From positions 4,244 through 14,176 of the forward strand of contig AWNV01000075.1 in the NCBI GenBank assembly GCA_000493965.1: a DNA stretch of 9,933 nt, given 5' to 3'. The stretch is from Candidatus Aminicenans sakinawicola JGI OTU-1. Its GTDB lineage: Bacteria; Acidobacteriota; Aminicenantia; Aminicenantales; Aminicenantaceae. Position 1 is the first letter of the stretch, and each line of letters opens with the position of its first letter. The position numbers were made by a program, and so were the translations under genes. The notes under the pieces are model-generated. The model did no database searches. It saw nothing but the letters and a program-made list of their open reading frames with translations, and was not told where the DNA came from. This document shows positions 5,792 to 9,933 of this stretch, one piece after another.

Positions 5792-5980
5792 ATGTCGGTA
5801 AAGCGGCGTGACTTGATCAAGTATTTAGAAAAGAATGGTTTTTATTTATTGCGTGAGGGGAAAAATCATTCTATATATTCAAATGATAAAAAGACAATCC
5901 CAGTCAAAAGGCACCACGTTCTTGATAGAATAACAGCCAACGAATTATGCAAACAGGCTGGCTTAAAGCCAAAATTCTAA
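5792..5980 (+). CDS. hicA: HicA-type mRNA interferase toxin
   Basis: The 62-residue protein is a typical HicA: a dsRNA-binding-like fold starting KRRDLIKYLEKNGF, then the signature GKNHSIYSN with Gly23 and catalytic His26, then the basic strand TIPVKRHH and a C-terminal helix (ITANELCKQAGLKP). HicA cleaves mRNA and tmRNA through the single histidine; the toxin looks intact. ATG 5792 lies one base after the hicB stop and has no strong ribosome-binding site of its own, so translation is probably coupled to hicB. This keeps toxin output tied to antitoxin output. The gene starts inside a longer reading frame whose upstream part simply overlaps hicB. Confidence 0.9.
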   Translation: MSVKRRDLIKYLEKNGFYLLREGKNHSIYSNDKKTIPVKRHHVLDRITANELCKQAGLKPKF

Positions 5981-5991
5981 TTATTAGTCAA

Positions 5992-6020
5992 TTGTTAAAT
6001 TTTTCAGCAATAAATATTTT
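5992..6020 (+). promoter_or_regulatory. Weak candidate promoter ahead of the radical SAM gene
   Basis: TTGTTA (5992-5997), a 17-base spacer and TATTTT (6015-6020). Each hexamer matches consensus at only four of six positions. If used, repeat copy 3 would form most of the roughly 140-base mRNA leader. Read-through from hicBA is the alternative. Confidence 0.2.
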
Positions 6021-6057
6021 ATTCTTTTGGTTCATCACGGTAATCCATACTTTTTTG

Positions 6058-6151
6058 CCGCCAAAACCATTGTTTTAAGGTCGATTTTGAGGCCGTTTTT
6101 AAGTTTAACTCCTGAAGATTCAAACACTTCATGCGGCCAGGCCCAAAAGGA
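6058..6151 (+). repeat. Dispersed 94-bp repeat, copy 3
   Basis: Third copy, 77 bases after hicA and ending 13 bases before the radical SAM start codon. Inner arms GGCCG (6091-6095) and CGGCC (6134-6138) are perfect; the outer arms are ATTTTG against CAAAA. Similarity to copy 2 reaches back to about 6039. The last bases differ from the other copies (AAAAGGA instead of AAAATT), and this change creates the only Shine-Dalgarno-like string before the gene. Confidence 0.8.
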
Positions 6152-6164
6152 CAAAAAAGCCCTG

Positions 6165-6917
6165 ATGATCATCTGCAAAATCAAAGCCAAAAGCATCCTG
6201 AACAAATCCAAGATATTCGATTACTGCCTCAATCCCTACACAGGATGTCAAACGAGCTGCCGATACTGTTATGCCCGTCTTTTCATGCCCCGCTACTCTG
6301 GACACAAAGAACCATGGGGGGAATTTGTGGATGTGAAAGTAAACGCCGTGGATCTTCTCAAGCGGCAGCTGGAGCGGGCCAAAAAGGGGACGGTCTGGAT
6401 TTCTTCGGTTTGTGACCCTTACCAACCGCTCGAGGCTAAATTCAGGTTGACTAGAGGGTGTCTGGAAGAGCTTCTGAAAAAGCAGTTTCCCATAAACATC
6501 CAGACAAAATCAAATCTTGCCCTCCGGGACCTTGATCTCTTCAAGCAGTTTGAGACAATCGATGTAGGCTTTACCATCGCCACGGATGATGAGAAGGTGG
6601 CCAAGCTCTTCGAACCGAAGGCATCACCTGTAAAGGAAAGAATCAAAGCATTGGAAACCATCCATGACGAGGGCATCCGGACATTTGCTTTTATCGGCCC
6701 TATTTTGCCTGGGAATCCGGAACAGCTTGTTAAGCATCTGGCCGGAAAAGTTGACTACGTGTATATAGACCGTATGAACTACTCCAGTTCCATACGAGGT
6801 TTCTATCGACACCTTGGATGGGAAAAGGCTCTCAAAGACACTTTTTTCAGGGAATATAGGGACCGCCTCGTTCAAGAATTGAAAAAACACGGGATTGTTT
6901 TTGAAGTCCTATTTTGA
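6165..6917 (+). CDS. Radical SAM protein, spore-photoproduct-lyase-like family
   Basis: The 250-residue protein carries the radical SAM signature C-x3-C-x2-C (Cys28, Cys32, Cys35 in GCQTSCRYCYARL), which holds the 4Fe-4S cluster that cleaves S-adenosylmethionine. The start MIICKIKAKSILNKSKI, then DYCLNPYTGC, and the later SVCDPYQPLE (81-90) and FIGPILPG match the SplB-related family (often annotated PA0069 or Rv2578c type). Their substrate is unknown; true spore photoproduct lyase is longer. An open frame extends back to 6027, but that part is repeat copy 3, and the family begins at MII, so ATG 6165 is chosen. The only ribosome-binding candidate (AAAAGGA, 6145-6151) is 13 bases away, so translation may be weak. 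It is transcribed in the same direction as hicBA. No partner gene follows. Confidence 0.8.
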   Translation: MIICKIKAKSILNKSKIFDYCLNPYTGCQTSCRYCYARLFMPRYSGHKEPWGEFVDVKVNAVDLLKRQLERAKKGTVWISSVCDPYQPLEAKFRLTRGCLEELLKKQFPINIQTKSNLALRDLDLFKQFETIDVGFTIATDDEKVAKLFEPKASPVKERIKALETIHDEGIRTFAFIGPILPGNPEQLVKHLAGKVDYVYIDRMNYSSSIRGFYRHLGWEKALKDTFFREYRDRLVQELKKHGIVFEVLF

Positions 6918-6940
6918 TAAAAAAGGATAACTGGTCCCTC

Positions 6941-7004
6941 TGTCATTGCGATGCTTTCATCCTGCGCTTGTCATTGCAATGAGCGAAGCGAAGAAGCAAT
7001 CTCA
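6941..7004 (+). repeat. GTCATTGC...GCAATCTC dispersed element with a partial duplicate
   Basis: TTGTCATTGCAATGAGCGAAG begins at 6970 and ends in GAAGCAATCTC at 7004; a shorter start, TGTCATTGCGATGC, lies at 6941. CATTGCAATG (6973-6982) is a perfect palindrome, and ATTGC/GCAAT arms flank the element. Sequences of this form are widespread intergenic repeats in many bacterial groups. No function is visible. The gap 6918-7469 contains this, the two GGGACA-type elements and a short tandem repeat, and otherwise nothing recognisable. Confidence 0.5.
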
Positions 7005-7330
7005 TTTACCCTTAATGTATTTTAATTCCCCTTCTCAATAGTGAGAAAATCCAAAAAAGGGCTCCGTCTATTATTTTGAAAGGCAGTGAACAAATGTTTA
7101 ATATTTTGAGAATTCAGAGGGAGCAGTTCTAATAAGAATGGTAAATATAGAAGTTAAGCCTTCGAGACAACAGCCACTTCAAAAATAAAAATACAACTCC
7201 AAGGAATTTACCTATAGGTTATTCAGACTTTTCTTCTCTGCAGTGTTCTAACGTATATCAAATCAGTGGAGAAGATGATTTCCCCCGCCCCTCAAGAATC
7301 TCGTTTAAAGTTGTCATTCGCAGTATGAAA

Positions 7331-7378
7331 ATCAGGGACATGTGCTGATTTTCTGAAAGCGGTAATGTGTCCCTTGAT
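7331..7378. repeat. GGGACA...TGTCCC palindromic element, REP-like
   Basis: GGGACA (7335-7340) and TGTCCC (7368-7373) form the stem, extended outward by ATCA/TGAT with one bulge. The interior contains TTTTCTGAAAGC. Sequences like this resemble REP elements mobilised by IS200-type REP-associated transposases. No transposase is in the window. Confidence 0.45.
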
Positions 7379-7423
7379 TTATATCCAGGATAATTTATTG
7401 TAAGTAAAATGCCGTGGTTCGAC

Positions 7424-7451
7424 CATGAAGCATAAAGCATAAAGCATTAAA
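7424..7451. repeat. Four 7-bp tandem units
   Basis: CATGAAG, CATAAAG, CATAAAG, CATTAAA in direct succession. The array sits between the two GGGACA-type palindromes. It is too short to assign a function. Confidence 0.5.
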
Positions 7452-7471
7452 AATAGGATGTGTCCCTATTT
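7451..7471 (-). terminator. AAATAGG/CCTATTT hairpin, second GGGACA element and possible terminator
   Basis: AAATAGG (7451-7457) and CCTATTT (7465-7471) form a 7-bp stem around a loop that contains GACACAT on the minus strand. It starts at the stop codon of the TrmO-like gene and is followed by a T run on that strand, so it may end its transcription. ATGTGTCCCT here repeats the same string at 7365-7374, linking it to the REP-like element. Confidence 0.4.
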
Positions 7472-8057
7472 ATTTTCTCTTTTTTTTCAACCCAAGTTTT
7501 TCCTCAATATCCAGATTCATTTTCCCACCAGGGCAATCAATAGAAGGAAGCCAGGGTTTGATATCCAGAACGGGTGTTTTATTAAATACGTCAATGCCTC
7601 TTACATGAAGGATATTACCTTCAACCTTTTCAAGCTTTATTACACTAAGACCGATAGAGTTAGGACGATTTGGAGATCTTGTGGCAAACAATCCAAAAGC
7701 ATGTGAACTGTTTGGTGGCCGAACTGGGGTATGCCAGCCTTTAGAAAGATGCATATGATAGATTACGATGATGTATTCAAATTTTTCAAGATCCCGCAAT
7801 GCCTCCTGATATTCTGGATACACTTCAATAGTACCTTTGTTTTCGGGCTGAAGGATTCCCTGCCTGGGAGCTCCCGTTTGAGGCGTTAATTCAGTATGGA
7901 ATATACCAATGGGGTGATAGACTATTTTCATAGGGTCCTGTTTTATTTGTTCTTCAGCTTGAGTTGTTCTAGCCAATAATGGAATAGCGCATCCACCCAG
8001 GAGTAAGACGACTAGGCTCAGATAAACCATTTGTTGGAATAGCCAGTAGTTACTCAT
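7470..8057 (-). CDS. TrmO/TsaA-like protein with a lipoprotein-type N-terminus
   Basis: Residues about 43-190 of this 195-residue protein are a TsaA/TrmO domain: YHPIGIFHTELT, the signature FATRSPNRPNSIGLSVIKLE, then VLDIKPWLPSID. TrmO is a SAM-dependent enzyme that methylates N6-threonylcarbamoyladenosine at position 37 of tRNA, in the cytoplasm. Here about 42 extra residues come first: a hydrophobic run (residues 10-20) and a lipobox LGGC with Cys23, then Ala, which would send a lipoprotein to the outer membrane. The n-region has no Lys or Arg, which is unusual for a signal peptide. ATG 8057 is favoured by AGGAGA about 8 bases upstream; ATG at residue 43 (about 7931) would give a normal cytoplasmic TrmO. 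It lies 126 bases downstream of the HAD gene, on the same strand. Confidence 0.75.
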   Translation of the reverse strand: MSNYWLFQQMVYLSLVVLLLGGCAIPLLARTTQAEEQIKQDPMKIVYHPIGIFHTELTPQTGAPRQGILQPENKGTIEVYPEYQEALRDLEKFEYIIVIYHMHLSKGWHTPVRPPNSSHAFGLFATRSPNRPNSIGLSVIKLEKVEGNILHVRGIDVFNKTPVLDIKPWLPSIDCPGGKMNLDIEEKLGLKKKRK

Positions 8058-8142
8058 TATTTTGTTCTCCTGATGATTTACAATCTAATCTTATTACATT
8101 GTTCTGCATAATAGAAGGATTTAATAGCTTGCTTGGAATCAA

Positions 8143-8168
8143 CCGGTCACTTTTTATTTGTCGACCGG
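8143..8168 (-). other. CCGGTC/GACCGG inverted repeat between the HAD and TrmO-like genes
   Basis: 6-bp arms CCGGTC (8143-8148) and GACCGG (8163-8168) around a 14-base AT-rich centre, next to the palindrome CCGGGCCGG (8165-8173). There is no T run on the minus strand after the hairpin, so it is a poor terminator. It could be a weak attenuator or a remnant of a repeat. Confidence 0.25.
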
Positions 8169-8182
8169 GCCGGATTTTTTCC

Positions 8183-8836
8183 CTATGGTGTACCTAATAA
8201 ATCATTAATATGCTTCTCTGCTACAAAGAGATTTTTGGCAATAAAGTCAGCGGGAGTAAAATCATGCTCTTTAGTATATTCTGACGGCACAGCAATCACG
8301 TAGCAGCCGGCCTTTTTAGCTGCCAGGACTCCATTAAACGAATCTTCCAGGACTACACATTCCCCGGGCTTCAGCTGGAGCTTGGTACAAGTGACTAAAT
8401 ATATTTCTGGATGAGGTTTGCCTTTTACAATCTCATCGGAAGGCTGTAACACCTGGAACTTATCTCTGAGCCCCAATATATCAACCACTATATCAAGAAA
8501 TTCCTTTTGAGCACCGGTAGTAATGGCCATTTTTAATTTGTTAGAGAAACTATCAATTATTTTCATTAATCCTGGCATAGTCACAAGGTCTGTTTTCAGT
8601 TTCTCTCGCATAATGGTCGTTCTCATTTCCAGTAATTCTTCGGCTGGGAGAGGAATATCTAAATCTTCTTTGAAAATATTCATACTTTCTAAAGGATTTC
8701 TACCCATCATTTTCCCGAAGGTTTCTTCCTTAGTTTTTTTCCCAAACTGAGCCGCAATTTCTTTCTCGGTTTGAAAATAGAGTCTTTCACTGTCAATCAT
8801 CAAACCATCCATATCAAAAATGAGAGCTTTGATCAT
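8183..8836 (-). CDS. HAD-family phosphatase/phosphomutase (beta-phosphoglucomutase-like)
   Basis: The 217-residue protein has all four HAD motifs: nucleophile and acid Asp8/Asp10 in ALIFDMDGLMIDSE, Thr106 in AITTGA, Lys140 in KGKPHPEIY, and Glu164-Asp165 in VVLEDSFNGV. An alpha-helical cap between motifs I and II marks subfamily IA (variant 3), the group of beta-phosphoglucomutase and sugar-phosphate or nucleotide phosphatases. The substrate cannot be predicted from these motifs. ATG 8836 (MIKALIF) is chosen because the family starts there and GGAAA lies about 6 bases upstream. An ATG at 8860 would overlap the protease stop codon (ATGA) and add eight residues. It is co-directional with, and almost touching, the M48 protease gene, so probably in one operon. 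Confidence 0.85.
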   Translation of the reverse strand: MIKALIFDMDGLMIDSERLYFQTEKEIAAQFGKKTKEETFGKMMGRNPLESMNIFKEDLDIPLPAEELLEMRTTIMREKLKTDLVTMPGLMKIIDSFSNKLKMAITTGAQKEFLDIVVDILGLRDKFQVLQPSDEIVKGKPHPEIYLVTCTKLQLKPGECVVLEDSFNGVLAAKKAGCYVIAVPSEYTKEHDFTPADFIAKNLFVAEKHINDLLGTP

Positions 8837-8856
8837 TGATGTTTCCAAATATCCAC

Positions 8857-9933
8857 TCATTCTCTCGCAACTTTCCGTTGGAAATTTTCTGCCATCTGAA
8901 GGCGCTCACCGATAGGTGGATGGGAATAATAGAGAAGTTTTACCCACCAAGAGGGATAGGCATTGGCCAGATTGCGGTCAGCCAGACCAGCCAGAGCAGT
9001 AAGAAAGGAATTGGGATTATTAATGTTTTCCAAAGCATAGCGGTCAGATTGAGCTTCAAAATGACGAGAGATGGCGTTACTCATAATAGTGAAGAGAAGA
9101 CCGGAGAGAACGCCAACCAGAATAGCCATCATGGGCAGGAGGGTCAGATTGACACGAGTTGAAGAAAGAAATTCAGGGAAAAGAGTCCTCATGATAAGAT
9201 CGAGCAGAAAGAAAACGAGCAGTTGCTGGGGGAGACCAATAGCCATACCCTTCCAGATATGCTTAAACTTATAATGACCTACCTCATGGGCAATAATTGA
9301 CTCAATTTCAGGTATGGACATATTATCCATCAGGTTATCACCGAGTACCACCCTTCGGGTTTTCCCAAGACCTGCCAGAAAGGCATTTTCCTTCTTGGTC
9401 TGTTTGCTCATATCCTCCTTGAAAAAGCCGCTGCTTTTTAACCCGCCACCAGAGAGAATCACTTCCAGAGCTGAGGTAAGTTCTGGGTTTTCAATGGGAG
9501 TATATTTATTAAAGAGGGGGAGGATAACCACAGGTATGAGAGTGGCGAAGATGACACTGATAACTCCCATGGCCAGACCAGCAATTAACCACCATAGCCG
9601 GGGGTAGGAAGCCATAATCCAGAAGAGAAGTCCTAAAAGAATAAATGCTATCACCAGGCTGACCAGAAATGATTTTACGCTTTCCCAGAGCCAGCTTTTC
9701 ACTGTCTGATTGGAAAATTTCCATTTATGTTCATGAAGGTAGTCGCTATAAAAATGAAGCGGGAAGCTGAGGAGCGCAAAGACAAGGTGGAAAGTTACAA
9801 CGTAGATGAGAAAAGTCCAGATAATAGAGTGACCGAGAGAAAAATTTGCCAGCCATTCACTAAAACCACTGTAATAAAAGGTGAGAAGAATGCCAAGCGA
9901 CAGGAACATGCTGACTAGGCCAAGCAGTCTTTT
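8857..9933 (-). CDS. M48-family membrane metalloprotease, Ste24/CAAX protease type (5' end outside window)
   Basis: The visible 358 residues stay open to the window edge (K-R-L-L-G-L-V-S precede Met at 9909), so the gene is partial; Ste24-type proteins are usually about 410 residues. Counting from that Met, the zinc motif HEVGH is at 208-212 (IIAHEVGHYKFKH), the third ligand Glu285 is in RHFEAQSDRYAL, and the conserved ENAFLAGLGKTRRVVLGDNL precedes it at 174-193. Several hydrophobic helices lie before HEVGH (about 1-15, 28-50, 80-100, 105-130) and two after it (about 225-240, 258-278). The family cleaves CAAX or other membrane substrates; in bacteria it is linked to membrane-protein quality control. 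The active site faces the cytoplasm or an intramembrane chamber. The stop abuts the HAD gene. Confidence 0.9.
   Translation of the reverse strand, partial: KRLLGLVSMFLSLGILLTFYYSGFSEWLANFSLGHSIIWTFLIYVVTFHLVFALLSFPLHFYSDYLHEHKWKFSNQTVKSWLWESVKSFLVSLVIAFILLGLLFWIMASYPRLWWLIAGLAMGVISVIFATLIPVVILPLFNKYTPIENPELTSALEVILSGGGLKSSGFFKEDMSKQTKKENAFLAGLGKTRRVVLGDNLMDNMSIPEIESIIAHEVGHYKFKHIWKGMAIGLPQQLLVFFLLDLIMRTLFPEFLSSTRVNLTLLPMMAILVGVLSGLLFTIMSNAISRHFEAQSDRYALENINNPNSFLTALAGLADRNLANAYPSWWVKLLYYSHPPIGERLQMAENFQRKVARE

Noticed and set aside
481..6151. Integron attC sites (cassette array with toxin-antitoxin genes)
   Set aside because: The repeats lack paired RYYYAAC / GTTRRRY ends in the right places. 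Only an internal GTTTAAC is present, spacing is 2.4-3.2 kb with genes on both strands, and no integrase is visible.
481..6151. CRISPR array
   Set aside because: Three long repeats separated by kilobases containing genes do not form spacers.
6027..6164. 46-residue N-terminal extension of the radical SAM protein
   Set aside because: It starts at a TTG without ribosome-binding site and is encoded by repeat copy 3; the family begins at the MII residue.
8836..9162. 108-residue plus-strand open frame over the protease gene
   Set aside because: Shadow of the M48 protease and HAD genes, whose motifs are intact on the other strand.

Overview
The window looks like chromosome from an uncultivated, moderately AT-rich, Gram-negative bacterium. 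Two proteins have Sec signal peptides and outer-membrane beta-barrel character, one gene has a lipobox-like N-terminus, starts are mostly preceded by Shine-Dalgarno sequences, and promoters are of sigma-70 type. I cannot name the phylum. Dispersed GTCATTGC...GCAATCTC and GGGACA...TGTCCC elements occur in many environmental lineages. No rRNA, tRNA, CRISPR array or intact insertion sequence was seen.

Layout: (1) 1-309, minus strand: a HigB toxin followed by the first codons of HigA, with a promoter/operator at 324-352. (2) 481-574: copy 1 of a roughly 94-bp dispersed repeat. (3) 705-2733, plus strand: two outer-membrane genes, a small beta-barrel protein and an SH3-like/Lys-Glu-rich-linker/beta-barrel protein, each with its own promoter. 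(4) 2861-3471: a vapBC module with a palindromic operator. (5) 3472-3831: a long hairpin and repeat copy 2. (6) 3832-5298, minus strand: a SEC-C zinc-motif protein, clearly more GC-rich than its neighbours. (7) 5572-5980: a hicBA module. (8) 6058-6917: repeat copy 3 running straight into a radical SAM gene of the spore-photoproduct-lyase-like type. (9) 6918-7469: gene-free, with REP-like and other small repeats. (10) 7470-9933, minus strand: an M48/Ste24-type membrane protease (5' end outside the window), a HAD phosphatase and, 126 bp further on, a TrmO/TsaA-like protein carrying an unexpected lipoprotein-like N-terminus.

The left two thirds is accessory in character. Three toxin-antitoxin modules of three families (higBA, vapBC, hicBA) lie within 6 kb, each with one copy of the same repeat within about 200 bp, and the SEC-C gene has foreign composition. 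The right third looks like ordinary chromosomal housekeeping sequence.

The best candidates for something new are the three-copy repeat (imperfect hairpin arms, same orientation, always beside a toxin-antitoxin module, one copy forming the leader of a radical SAM gene), the TrmO-like protein with an export-type N-terminus, and the SH3/charged-linker/beta-barrel protein as a possible peptidoglycan-to-outer-membrane tether.
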